In this document: in pieces, positions 56,781 through 64,000 of the stretch
How the letters are laid out: each line of letters starts with the position of its first letter
Position numbering within the stretch: position 1 is the first letter of the stretch
DNA from: Verrucomicrobiota bacterium
GTDB taxonomy: Bacteria > Verrucomicrobiota > Verrucomicrobiia > Verrucomicrobiales > DEV007
Length of the DNA: 64,000 nt
Direction: 5' to 3'
Assembly: GCA_020630975.1 (NCBI GenBank)
Contig: JAHDID010000030.1
Coordinates: 1 to 64,000 of the forward strand
Made by a program: the position numbers and the translations under genes
The notes under the pieces: generated by a model
Seen by the model: the letters and a program-made list of their open reading frames with translations, nothing else
What the model was told of the DNA's origin: nothing
Database searches by the model: none

Positions 56781-58046
56781 TTAGTGATCGCACTCGTGGC
56801 AACCCACGTCGCCACCCCACTGCCAAGTGAACTGCAGCCATGCGGCATGCTCGGTCTGCAGCGCATCGCTCTGGATGTAGTCATACTGCACGCGAGCTTT
56901 GATTCGGTTGTTTGCACCGAGGTGAGTCGTAAGAGCAGGTGAGAAACGGTGGATGTCCGAAGTCTCGAATAGCTCAGTGCCCTTTGCCCAGTCGTGGCGG
57001 AATGACAGAGTGCTGACATTGCTGAGACCGTAGTGAAGGCTGGTCGAAAGACCGTGGTCGAAGATATTCACCACTGTAGGAGCTTCTTCCTCGTGATCTT
57101 CACCTTCTTCCTCCTCTTCTTCGTGCTCCTCGTGCTCGGCGAGACCATTTACGTCGCGGCCGATCCACTCTGTGCGCACCATGAAGGCACCCTCGGCAAA
57201 TTCGGTGCCTCCGCCGTGGTCGTGACCATTCCAGATCTTCTGAGCGCCCAGAGAGTAAACATAAGTGGTGTCATTGAAACCATTCTCACCGAAAGCCAAA
57301 CCAGCATTCAGAGTCAGTGAGTCATCTCCTGGGAAAGAATACTTCACGTCAGCAGAGACGACATAGTCATCAAAGTTGGCTCCATCGGCCTCGACGTGCT
57401 CGCCTTCCTCTTCTTCGCCGTGCTCTTCCTCCTCATGCTCATGAGCATGGGTGACGACACCACCACCACCGATGGTGATGACCATGTCCTCATTGGGGAC
57501 ATTGATGATGATTTCTCCACCCTGGGTGATCAGCTCACCTTCGTTAAGGAAGCGAGTGTTGCTGATATTCTGGTTCACATAATCCCAGCTATGTAGGTGG
57601 CGCTTGTTTTGCCAGCCTATTGTGTTGAAAAACTGACCTCCACCAATCTTGATGTTGTCATTCACGTGGTAGTGCAAATAAGCCTCCTCAAGGCGTGCCT
57701 CCCACTCATCAGCGCCTTGCGTACCAGTTCCTGTTACCAGACCTGTGACGACATCATTAAAATTAAGGTCTAGAGAAAGCTCTAGCTGCTGAATACCAAT
57801 ATCATTCTGCGGGTCATGATCTGTGTTCGCTAAGTCGGTAGCATTGGCGCCATTTTCGAGCCAACCACCTGTACCGATCACGTAAAGAGTCGGGTAGATG
57901 AAACCACCGACATTCACGCCCTCACCAGTGAGGTAGTTCACTTCAGTAGCGTCGTACTCGAAGACTTCCTCAGACTCCTGAGCAGTCGCTAGTGATAATC
58001 CTGCGAAGATCGCTCCGCAGAAAAATAATTGGCTAAGAGTTTTCAT
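56781..58046 (-). CDS. outer-membrane beta-barrel protein with His/Glu-rich loops, probable metal-related porin
   Basis: The 421-residue protein has a signal peptide (MKTLSQLFFCGAIFAGLSLATA) and alternating amphipathic strands. Two loops are dense in His and Glu (THAHEHEEEEHGEEEEGEH and a second near residues 310-325), and the C-terminus is CHECDH. Such loops can chelate Zn, Cu or Ni, as in ZnuD-like receptors, but no TonB plug is evident, so a porin-like protein is more likely. The ATG at 58046 begins the signal peptide. It is divergent from the HMA protein gene, with two matching palindromes in between, which suggests metal-responsive control. Confidence 0.75.
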   Translation of the reverse strand: MKTLSQLFFCGAIFAGLSLATAQESEEVFEYDATEVNYLTGEGVNVGGFIYPTLYVIGTGGWLENGANATDLANTDHDPQNDIGIQQLELSLDLNFNDVVTGLVTGTGTQGADEWEARLEEAYLHYHVNDNIKIGGGQFFNTIGWQNKRHLHSWDYVNQNISNTRFLNEGELITQGGEIIINVPNEDMVITIGGGGVVTHAHEHEEEEHGEEEEGEHVEADGANFDDYVVSADVKYSFPGDDSLTLNAGLAFGENGFNDTTYVYSLGAQKIWNGHDHGGGTEFAEGAFMVRTEWIGRDVNGLAEHEEHEEEEEEGEDHEEEAPTVVNIFDHGLSTSLHYGLSNVSTLSFRHDWAKGTELFETSDIHRFSPALTTHLGANNRIKARVQYDYIQSDALQTEHAAWLQFTWQWGGDVGCHECDH

Positions 58047-58064
58047 ATTCAATCGTGGTCAATA

Positions 58065-58085
58065 AAGTGCAATTAGCTTGCATTT
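58065..58085. promoter_or_regulatory. candidate metalloregulator operator, proximal copy
   Basis: AAGTGCAA-TTAGC-TTGCATTT has the same TGCAA-N5-TTGCA architecture as the site 50 bp to the right. It lies 19 bp upstream of the barrel gene's start codon. Confidence 0.45.
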
Positions 58086-58114
58086 AAAGTTGGCTCCTAT
58101 CGAAATCAAGGGCA

Positions 58115-58135
58115 TAATGCAAAAATATTGCATTA
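58115..58135. promoter_or_regulatory. candidate metalloregulator operator, perfect palindrome
   Basis: TAATGCAA-AAATA-TTGCATTA is a perfect 8-5-8 inverted repeat, 29 bp upstream of the HMA protein gene. Size and symmetry suit a Fur/Zur-type dimeric regulator, but the regulator is not identified. Confidence 0.5.
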
Positions 58136-58164
58136 AGTTCCCTTAACCATTCTCATCCATATCC

Positions 58165-58467
58165 ATGAAAACTTTCCTCATCGCAGCTCTCTGCCTGCTC
58201 TCACTGATCGCAGCACCGCTCGCTCACGCTGGTACCGTGGTGTACACCGCCACCATGTCTGGCATCGACTGCAATGGCTGCAAAAAGACTATCTCCAAGT
58301 CGCTGGCCAGGATCAAAGGCGTGCAAAAGATCCAGATCGTAAAAGTCGGCAACGACCGCCATCGACTAACGGTCCACACCGATGGCACCAACCCGATCTC
58401 GATGTCGCGAGCTCAAAGCGCCATCCGCGGGGCGGAGCACTACAAAATCCTCAGCTGGTCGAAGTAG
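58165..58467 (+). CDS. secreted HMA (heavy-metal-associated) domain protein
   Basis: The 100-residue protein has a signal peptide (about residues 1-22, ending AHA) and an HMA ferredoxin-like fold with the metal-binding motif GIDCNGCKKTI. A periplasmic Cu/Zn-binding chaperone role is likely. It is divergent from the His/Glu-rich barrel gene, and the shared palindromes suggest joint regulation. Confidence 0.8.
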   Translation: MKTFLIAALCLLSLIAAPLAHAGTVVYTATMSGIDCNGCKKTISKSLARIKGVQKIQIVKVGNDRHRLTVHTDGTNPISMSRAQSAIRGAEHYKILSWSK

Positions 58468-58544
58468 GGGGCTTAATCGCTCAAAGCGAAACTCGTTGAG
58501 TTTTTCCAGGTGAATCCTCGGCATGAGCGGCGTAGTCTCCCGGC

Positions 58545-60086
58545 ATGTCGAGCACACCCACTAGCACTGGCACCACTGGTATCTGTTATCTCGTAGGCGC
58601 AGGCCCTGGCGATCCGGGCCTGATGACCATACGCGGCAAGGAATGCATCGAGGCAGCCGATGTGGTCGTCTACGACTACCTGTCGAATCCCGACTTTCTC
58701 AAATGGGCCAAGCCAGAGGCCGAACTGATCTACGCTGGCAAGAAAGCCGCTGACCACGCCATACCGCAGGGCGGCATCAATGAGCTGCTGGTGCAGAAAG
58801 CCAAAGAGGGCAAAACTGTCTGCCGACTAAAGGGCGGCGATCCGCTCATGTTTGGCCGTGGCGGCGAGGAGGCCGAAGAGCTGGTCGAGGCAGGCGTGAA
58901 GTTCGAGTTTGTCCCAGGCATCAGCTCCACCATCGCCGGTCCCGCCTATGCTGGTATCCCCGTGACGCATCGCGATCACTGCTCGCAGCTGACCATCTTT
59001 ACCGGGCACGAGGATCCGACCAAGGAAGAATCTTCCATCGACTACGCTCACATCGCCAACACACCTGGGACTAAGGTGATGCTGATGGGCGTGCAGCGGC
59101 TGCCGATCATCACCAGCCGTCTGATCGAGGGCGGCGGCGATCCTGAGTTTCCTGTGGCCCTAGTCCGCTGGGCGACCACTGGCCAGCAAAAGACCATCAC
59201 CGGCACCCTAGCGACCATCGCCGAGGTCGCAGAGAAGGCCGAATTCAAAGCCCCTGCTGTAGCCATCTTTGGCGGCGTGGTCGGCTGCCGCGAGCAGCTC
59301 AATTGGTTTGAAGATAGGCCGCTACGCGGCAAACGAGTCGTCGTGACCCGCACTCGCCCACAGGCCAGCCAGCTCTCCCGTCAGCTGCGCGATCTCGGTG
59401 CCGATGTGCTCGAGATGCCGACCATCCGCATCGAGCAGCCCGACGAGGACGACATGCGCGACTTTGCCAAAATGGTCGTCGATGCCCACACCTACGAGTG
59501 GCTCATCTTCACCAGCCCCAATGCTGTGGAGTGTTTCTTCGAGGCTTTCTACAAAGTGCGCACAGACGCCCGCGAGATCGGCGGCTGCCGCATCGCCGCC
59601 GTCGGCCCCGGCACCAAAGCCAAGCTAGCCGAGTACCATATGGCCACCGATCTGATGCCCGAGGTACACGTGGCCGAGGAGCTAGCCGCTGCCTTTGAGA
59701 ATGAAGAGCTAGCCGGCTCCATCGAGAATAGCACCATGCTCTGGGTCCGCCCCAAAGAAACTCGCGACGTACTTTTCCACCGCCTGAATGCCGCTGGCGC
59801 CATCATCGATCAAGCCATCGCCTACAAGACGGTGCCCGAGACCGACGATCCTACCGGCGCTGTGAAACGCTACAAAGAAGAAGGCGCCGACATCATCACC
59901 TTCACCAGCGCCTCCACTTACGAGTGCTTTTGCGAGATGGGTCTAGAGATACCCAAAGAAACGCAGATCGCCAGCATCGGCCCCGTCACCTCAGAAGCGA
60001 TTCGCGAAGGTGGCCACATCCCAGGAGTCGAAGCGCGTCCCTACACGATACCTGGTCTGGTGGAGGCGGTGCGGAAGTTGGTGTGA
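58545..60086 (+). CDS. fused uroporphyrinogen-III C-methyltransferase / uroporphyrinogen-III synthase
   Basis: The 513-residue fusion has the SUMT methyltransferase domain (CobA type) at residues 10-260, with VGAGPGDPGLMTIRG, VVVYDYL and GGDPLMFGRGGEEAEEL. The HemD domain spans residues 265-513 (RGKRVVVTRTRPQASQL, ITFTSASTYECF, ASIGPVTSEAI). It closes the tetrapyrrole ring and methylates uroporphyrinogen III to precorrin-2, leading to siroheme or cobalamin. Such fusions are common in several phyla. No other haem gene is adjacent. Confidence 0.93.
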   Translation: MSSTPTSTGTTGICYLVGAGPGDPGLMTIRGKECIEAADVVVYDYLSNPDFLKWAKPEAELIYAGKKAADHAIPQGGINELLVQKAKEGKTVCRLKGGDPLMFGRGGEEAEELVEAGVKFEFVPGISSTIAGPAYAGIPVTHRDHCSQLTIFTGHEDPTKEESSIDYAHIANTPGTKVMLMGVQRLPIITSRLIEGGGDPEFPVALVRWATTGQQKTITGTLATIAEVAEKAEFKAPAVAIFGGVVGCREQLNWFEDRPLRGKRVVVTRTRPQASQLSRQLRDLGADVLEMPTIRIEQPDEDDMRDFAKMVVDAHTYEWLIFTSPNAVECFFEAFYKVRTDAREIGGCRIAAVGPGTKAKLAEYHMATDLMPEVHVAEELAAAFENEELAGSIENSTMLWVRPKETRDVLFHRLNAAGAIIDQAIAYKTVPETDDPTGAVKRYKEEGADIITFTSASTYECFCEMGLEIPKETQIASIGPVTSEAIREGGHIPGVEARPYTIPGLVEAVRKLV

Positions 60087-60119
60087 TAGCGGTCTGGTGA
60101 GGGTCCCCGAAACCCGATG

Positions 60120-60162
60120 AAACGCTACTCGCTGGCGCTTGCCGCCACTTTTTTGGGAGATT
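60120..60162 (+). repeat. isolated REP-like arm
   Basis: CTACTCGCTGGCGCTTGCCGCCACTT (split across 60124-60150) matches the left arm of the palindromic elements at 62433 and 62761. The remainder of the 60087-60326 interval holds no gene. Confidence 0.55.
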
Positions 60163-60326
60163 CACCCATTACCTCCCCAAGGGATTTGATCAGCTCCGCT
60201 AGTTGCTTGATTCAACTCGCCACTTGGTTCCTTGAGAATGATTGACGATCAAAATGTAATCTGTTCAGAATAGGCGCATTCCCTCCTCCCGCGGCCTCAT
60301 CGGACCAACAGCTCGTTTAAATTGCC

Positions 60327-60956
60327 TTGAATAAGCGAATCCCTACCAATTTCTGGATAAACTTCCTGATGACCGCTAGCCTGGCGTTATGTCTATTTGC
60401 CTGTAAGGATCAGGCTGAAGTTCGTGATCTTGATAGTGATGAACCTAGGGTGCAAGCCCAGACCGAAGCTAAGCGGCCATTCGCAATTATAGGTATTGAA
60501 CCCTTAACCTCAGTTCCTCCTCAGGTAGCAGGAAACGAAAATATCACTCAAGCGTGGCAGATTAATTTGGATTCACTTCCTGCTACGGAGGGCTCATTTA
60601 ATCTTGAGTTTATGTCAGAGCCTGGCGGCCGTTCAGGAGTGTCTGGTGTCGAATTCTATGCACCAGGCTCTATTATTATTGGGCATGCGTTTGAGGATGA
60701 TCAAGTCAGCGAAACATGGTCGCTATATGCGATTCAAGAGAATGGTAACAGATCGGATCGATCACAAATCCAGGCTGAAGCCTTTGCTAAACATACCCAA
60801 TCAGCCCAGGTGGGATATAAATCTTTCGAGCATCACTTTCCTTTTGAACAAGAAGAAGGTGGAGAGAAAATCCTAATTCGAGAATCGGTCAGTAAAACAA
60901 ATCCCGATGATGTGTACAGAACTTGGATTAAATTACGCAAAAAAGTTATTCATTAA
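60327..60956 (+). CDS. lipoprotein of unknown function
   Basis: The 209-residue protein has a lipoprotein signal with lipobox LFAC (Cys26), a linker and a beta-rich soluble domain with FNLEFMSEPGGRSGVSGVEF and GYKSFEHHFPFEQEE. Unrecognised. A TTG at 60327 gives the full signal peptide (MNKRIPTNFWINFLMTASLALCLFAC, residues 1-26); an ATG at 60369 would shorten it. The DNA is AT-rich relative to neighbours. Confidence 0.6.
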   Translation: MNKRIPTNFWINFLMTASLALCLFACKDQAEVRDLDSDEPRVQAQTEAKRPFAIIGIEPLTSVPPQVAGNENITQAWQINLDSLPATEGSFNLEFMSEPGGRSGVSGVEFYAPGSIIIGHAFEDDQVSETWSLYAIQENGNRSDRSQIQAEAFAKHTQSAQVGYKSFEHHFPFEQEEGGEKILIRESVSKTNPDDVYRTWIKLRKKVIH

Positions 60957-61004
60957 CCAAGCCTACCCCTAAACCACCTATTTCTGCCCAAGAAACCCTT
61001 GCTG

Positions 61005-61712
61005 CTAAAACTCACCCCGAAGATACGCCTTCCTGGTATCGCGATCGAATTTCTCTATCGAGTAGCGCAGCATCGTGCGGGGCATTTCGGAGTAGTGCAT
61101 ATTCAGGAAATGGATGAGCTCATCTTCATCGCGTTTGCCCATCTCGCGCAGCATCCAGCCAGTGGCTTTGTGGATTAGGTCGTGCTCGTGACTGAGGAAC
61201 TGGCGGCATAGCTTTTTTAGCATGCGGAAGTCGTCGGCTTTGATAAGCATCCAGCAGGCGACTACCGAGACCCGCTCTCGCCAGAGGTGACCGGAATCAG
61301 CTAGCTCTTGCAGTATCGATTGATCTCGTTGCCCGACCAGCGAGGCACCGAGTATCTTGTGCGCTGAGCTGTCGACGAGATCCCAATTGTTCACGTAGTC
61401 GAGGTGCTCGAGATAGTCCGTCACGACTTGGTCTCTATCGATGTTTCGCTCATATCGAGACACTAGGATAAAGAGGGCCGTGAGTCGACACTCGTGTATG
61501 GGATCGCGCAGTAGCTTGAGCACCTCGGCTCTAGGCAGGTCGCGACACGCCTTGGCGATCTGGCGCTGCTCGGGCACCGAGACCACAAAGAAATCATCGC
61601 CCTCTCCATAGCCGCCGGGTGTCGCGCGGTAGAATGCTTTGAACTTCGCCACGGCTCTAGGTTTCCCCAGCGCCTTCAGTTCGGCCTTCACGTCTTTCGC
61701 AGTTTGCATCAT
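61005..61712 (-). CDS. AlkD-like DNA alkylation repair enzyme
   Basis: The 235-residue protein is an all-helical HEAT-like repeat protein of the AlkC/AlkD type: PGGYGEGDDFFVVSVPEQRQIAKACRDL, ECRLTALFILVSRY, YVNNWDLVDSSAHKILG, FLSHEHDLIHKATGWMLREMGK and MPRTMLRYSIEKF. The family removes N3- and N7-alkylpurines from DNA. The ATG at 61712 starts MMQTAKDVKAEL; an upstream start at 61754 would overlap the divergent gene. Confidence 0.88.
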   Translation of the reverse strand: MMQTAKDVKAELKALGKPRAVAKFKAFYRATPGGYGEGDDFFVVSVPEQRQIAKACRDLPRAEVLKLLRDPIHECRLTALFILVSRYERNIDRDQVVTDYLEHLDYVNNWDLVDSSAHKILGASLVGQRDQSILQELADSGHLWRERVSVVACWMLIKADDFRMLKKLCRQFLSHEHDLIHKATGWMLREMGKRDEDELIHFLNMHYSEMPRTMLRYSIEKFDRDTRKAYLRGEF

Positions 61713-61740
61713 CAGCAGTCGAGTCGACAGTCTCGTACCT

Positions 61741-62142
61741 ATGTGGAGGCGCATCGCTTGGCTACTACTTTTCGTCGCAGGTCTGGGCTACTTGCTAGGT
61801 CAGGCCATACTAGAAAAGCGTCTCGAGCACCGCTCTGGCGATATGCTGCTGACGGTACAGGCAGCGCTGCAGGACTATCACGTCGCACAGGAGCGCTACA
61901 TCCCGCGAGCTGAGCTGAGCGGCACCCAGCTGATCACCGTGCTGGCTGATTTTGAATATCTCACTGAGCTACCCCTCAATCCCTGGACCGGTGAAACCTG
62001 GCGCCTAGATGGCGAAGAACCCGATCATCTCGTTTATCGCACCGATCCCAATTTTGAAACCTACTCCCTCAGCACCACTGATCCCAAGACAGGAAAAACC
62101 CTGCTGGAGCTCGATAGCGAGGCCAATCATTCGCTAGAGTGA
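61741..62142 (+). CDS. GspG-like pseudopilin-type protein
   Basis: The 133-residue protein has an N-terminal membrane helix (WRRIAWLLLFVAGLGYLLGQAIL) and a helix-plus-sheet domain with VQAALQDYHVAQERYIPRAEL and LNPWTGETWRLDGEEPDHLVYRTDPNFETYSL, resembling the globular end of major pseudopilins. The leader lacks the standard prepilin cleavage motif (G-F-x-x-x-E), so it may be an anchored relative rather than a processed pilin. It is divergent from the AlkD gene. Confidence 0.6.
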   Translation: MWRRIAWLLLFVAGLGYLLGQAILEKRLEHRSGDMLLTVQAALQDYHVAQERYIPRAELSGTQLITVLADFEYLTELPLNPWTGETWRLDGEEPDHLVYRTDPNFETYSLSTTDPKTGKTLLELDSEANHSLE

Positions 62143-62432
62143 GCAGTGCCATCAGGAGAAAAATGTGGCGGCGAGCACCTAGCGAGTGGCCCCGCAGAGG
62201 TATTGGCGGCTACCTAGGGGCAGAGACTCAAGCAGCGGGAGGCGTTGATTGAGGATTCCTGATTAGTGAGTTTTGATTTTTGAATTTCTGCCATTGGCGC
62301 TCCGAGAATCATTCGAAACCGCAACCACACTTCGGCGCCGAACCTGAGCCAAATCAATATTCAAAAATCCAACTCGTCATTCTCTATTCCACTCAACCCA
62401 AGCCGAAACAGCCCCTAGCCTGATGAAGCTCT

Positions 62433-62516
62433 ACTCGCTGATGCTCGCCGCCACTTTTGGGTGAAATCATCGGATTTCCAAAAGGAAAGAAATGTGGCGG
62501 CGAGCGCCTAGCGAGT
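62433..62516. repeat. REP-like palindrome 1
   Basis: ACTCGCTGATGCTCGCCGCCAC (split arm at 62433-62454) and its near-complement at 62494-62516 form a 22-bp imperfect stem around a roughly 40-nt loop. Confidence 0.7.
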
Positions 62517-62760
62517 GGCCCACGGAGGGATCGGCGGCTACCTAGGAGCAGAAGCTCAAGCAATGGGAAGAGCTGATTGAGGATTCCTGATTAGTGAGTT
62601 TTGATTTTTGAATTTCTGCCAGTGGCGCTCTGAGAATCATTCGAAACCGCAAGCACCCTTGGGCGCCGAACCTGAGCCAAATCAATATTCAAAAATCCAA
62701 CTCGTCATTCTCTATTCCACTCAACCCAAGCCGAAACAGCCCCTAGCCTGATGAAGCTCT

Positions 62761-62844
62761 ACTCGCTGATGCTCGCCGCCACTTTTGGGTGAAATCATCG
62801 GATTTCCAAAAGGAAAGAAATGTGGCGGCGAGCGCCTAGCGAGT
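62761..62844. repeat. REP-like palindrome 2
   Basis: The same structure lies one period to the right, with arms 62761-62782 and 62822-62844. Confidence 0.7.
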
Positions 62845-63015
62845 GGCCCCACGGAGGGATCGGCCACTACCTAGGAGCAGAAGCTCAAGCAGTGGGAAGA
62901 GCTGATTTAGGATTCCTGATTGTTGAGGTTTGATTTTTGAATTTCTCCGAGTGTCGCCCCTAGCCCGACGAAAGCTCCATTCGCCGCCACTATCCCTAAA
63001 TGAATCAATAAAAAA

Positions 63016-63045
63016 GGGACACCGGTGTTGCCTGACCGGTGCCCC
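63016..63045 (-). terminator. terminator after the 63180-63641 gene
   Basis: GGGACACCGGT and ACCGGTGCCCC form a stem with one mismatch. The minus strand continues TTTTTTATTGA. Confidence 0.7.
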
Positions 63046-63179
63046 TCCCCTTAGGTTTCCTTACTACTCTACCCACGACCAGTGGATAAATTCTTTGGTT
63101 TTCCGCTCCCGAATCGAAAAAGAAAGTGTGTGTGTCTGTATTCGAGTCTCTGGGTGCGATGGTGACAAATCTTTGGGCT

Positions 63180-63641
63180 TTAGTTGGAGCTGACGTCTCC
63201 TACCGCGCCTACTGCGGTGCTGATGAGGTAGGAGAGATCCACCTCATTTCGGCGGTAGGCACCGTGGACCTTGGCGTGAATCAGCTCGAGAGAGAGCTCG
63301 ATCAGGCTCATGGCTTGCTTCTCATCGCAGTCGAGCGTGGTCTGCAGACTGGAGCCGAGGCGCTCGCGTAGCTCAGTCATCTCGCCATCGACGCGGTAAT
63401 TGCGAATGAGGATGACTGATAGCTCGCGGCAAAATTTCATCAGCCCTTTACCGTTGCCCTCGGCGAAGATGCGATTTTTCAGATCTTCCTCGGTGCAGCC
63501 TGTGCGGTGTGCCGGAGCCGAGGCGGCCTCCTCTGCTGCTGGCTGCTGCTGTGGCAGACGATTGAACTTGGCTTCTGGAGCAGTGGTGTTAGTAGTTTGG
63601 GGCGCGAGAGTGGCGGTGTTAGTAGGTGCAGTCATTTTCAT
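63180..63641 (-). CDS. hypothetical protein with Gln/Pro/Thr-rich N-terminus
   Basis: The 153-residue protein has a low-complexity N-terminal half (Thr/Ala/Gln/Pro) and a helical C-terminal half (EGNGKGLMKFCRELSVILI, CDEKQAMSLIELSLELIHAKVHG). The helices look similar to a flagellar-chaperone-like bundle, but the match is weak. It is monocistronic: a terminator lies ahead of it and another follows. Confidence 0.55.
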   Translation of the reverse strand: MKMTAPTNTATLAPQTTNTTAPEAKFNRLPQQQPAAEEAASAPAHRTGCTEEDLKNRIFAEGNGKGLMKFCRELSVILIRNYRVDGEMTELRERLGSSLQTTLDCDEKQAMSLIELSLELIHAKVHGAYRRNEVDLSYLISTAVGAVGDVSSN

Positions 63642-63738
63642 CTGAGAACAGATTACTGCAGGGGGTGGGACATCTGCGGACTGTCATTTAGGAAATCTTA
63701 ATTATTTCCGAGTTTTTTCTCCGAGAGGGGCAGAAAAA

Positions 63739-63766
63739 AGGCCCGCTAGCTGATGCTAGCAGGCCT
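63739..63766 (-). terminator. terminator of the TonB-dependent receptor gene
   Basis: AGGCC-C-GCTAGC and GCTAGC-A-GGCCT form a stem with one mismatch and loop TGAT. The minus strand continues TTTTTTCTG. It lies about 32 bp after the receptor's stop. Confidence 0.8.
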
Positions 63767-63797
63767 GAGAAAGTCCGAAAAAGATCAAACAATCGTC

Positions 63798-64000
63798 CTA
63801 GAACTCGTGCTTGATAGACAGTGTTGCGTTAATTGGTGCGCCGACAGTAACCTGATCATCATCGTGGTTATGTGGATAGTAATCGGTGTCGAAAAGGTTC
63901 TCCACATTGAGTTGGAGGCGAGTTTGGTCTGAGAGCTTGTAGAATGCTGCAGCATCCACACGTGTGTACTCTGGCAGAATTGCGTCATTACCCTTGCCAA
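63798..64000 (-). CDS. TonB-dependent siderophore receptor, C-terminal fragment (gene continues right)
   Basis: The last 67 codons are seen, ending in the terminal Phe typical of outer-membrane barrels (TLSIKHEF). The segment LPEYTRVDAAAFYKLSD and the QLNVENLFDTDYYPHNHDD block match the final strands of ferric-siderophore receptors of the FhuA/FiuA class. Transport of an iron chelate across the outer membrane is the expected role; the substrate cannot be judged. The gene's promoter lies outside the window. Confidence 0.85.
   Translation of the reverse strand, partial: GKGNDAILPEYTRVDAAAFYKLSDQTRLQLNVENLFDTDYYPHNHDDDQVTVGAPINATLSIKHEF

Larger units (their letters stand above)
62163..62992. 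repeat. tandem 329-bp non-coding repeat with REP-like palindromes
   Basis: The segment ATGTGGCGGCGAGC recurs at 62163, 62492 and 62820 (periods 329 and 328 bp), with most of the intervening sequence conserved. The third unit is truncated after about 125 bp and joined to a degenerate left arm (to about 62992). The interval 62143-63179 has no credible gene. Confidence 0.85.

Noticed and set aside
62143-63179. Short open frames within the tandem repeat region.
   Set aside because: They are not conserved between repeat units and have no recognisable features.
63785-64000. An open minus-strand frame beginning at the right edge.
   Set aside because: A different minus frame gives the unmistakable end of a TonB-dependent receptor with a stop at 63798, so this frame is a shadow.
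1-64000. tRNA, rRNA or prophage genes.
   Set aside because: None seen on either strand by eye; a covariance-model search would be needed to exclude a tRNA.

Overview
The window most resembles a chromosome segment of a Verrucomicrobiota (or closely related PVC-group) bacterium. The evidence is the set of planctomycete/verrucomicrobial families seen together: DUF1592-, DUF1552- and DUF1549/DUF1553-type cytochrome-linked proteins, an FGE-sulfatase domain fused to leucine-rich repeats, a DUF151 nuclease, a YHYH protein and pseudopilin-like proteins. This assignment is an inference from protein families only; no rRNA or tRNA gene was seen.

Left third (1-29,000): two paralogous, leftward-transcribed giant genes share an N-terminal module and are built from RTX-like nonapeptide repeats. 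The complete one is 5,960 residues; the other runs off the left edge. Facing away from them is a three-gene rightward operon (FGE-LRR protein, DUF1592 cytochrome-type protein, Tat-exported DUF1552 protein). A DGK1/VTE5-like membrane kinase candidate follows.

Middle (29,000-45,500): mostly housekeeping genes (MBL hydrolase, DUF1549/1553 protein, bioA, HU, gamma carbonic anhydrase, DUF151 nuclease, nuoA), then a block with a T2SS-F-like protein, a protein joining a degenerate Mrr-like domain to a pilin-like domain, and an M48 peptidase. An M28 peptidase and a MerR-like regulator are divergent.

Right part (45,600-64,000): a small AT-rich cluster of immunity-type genes (SUFU, SMI1/KNR4, unknown), a Rep/PcrA helicase, queF-queC, DUF817, a YHYH protein, a two-component system, a RelE-like protein, and a His/Glu-rich outer-membrane barrel divergent from a secreted HMA protein, with two matching palindromes between them. 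Then come a fused siroheme/uroporphyrinogen-III synthase gene, AlkD, a pseudopilin-like protein, about 1 kb of tandem REP-like non-coding repeats, and the end of a TonB-dependent receptor.

The most unusual signals are: the giant repeat pair, whose super-units hold 7, 11, 15, 19 or 23 nonapeptides (always 4n+3); a 15-bp direct repeat paired at exactly 21 bp in three intergenic sites; the Mrr-like/pilin-like fusion; the TGCAA-N5-TTGCA palindrome pair; and the 329-bp REP-like tandem array.
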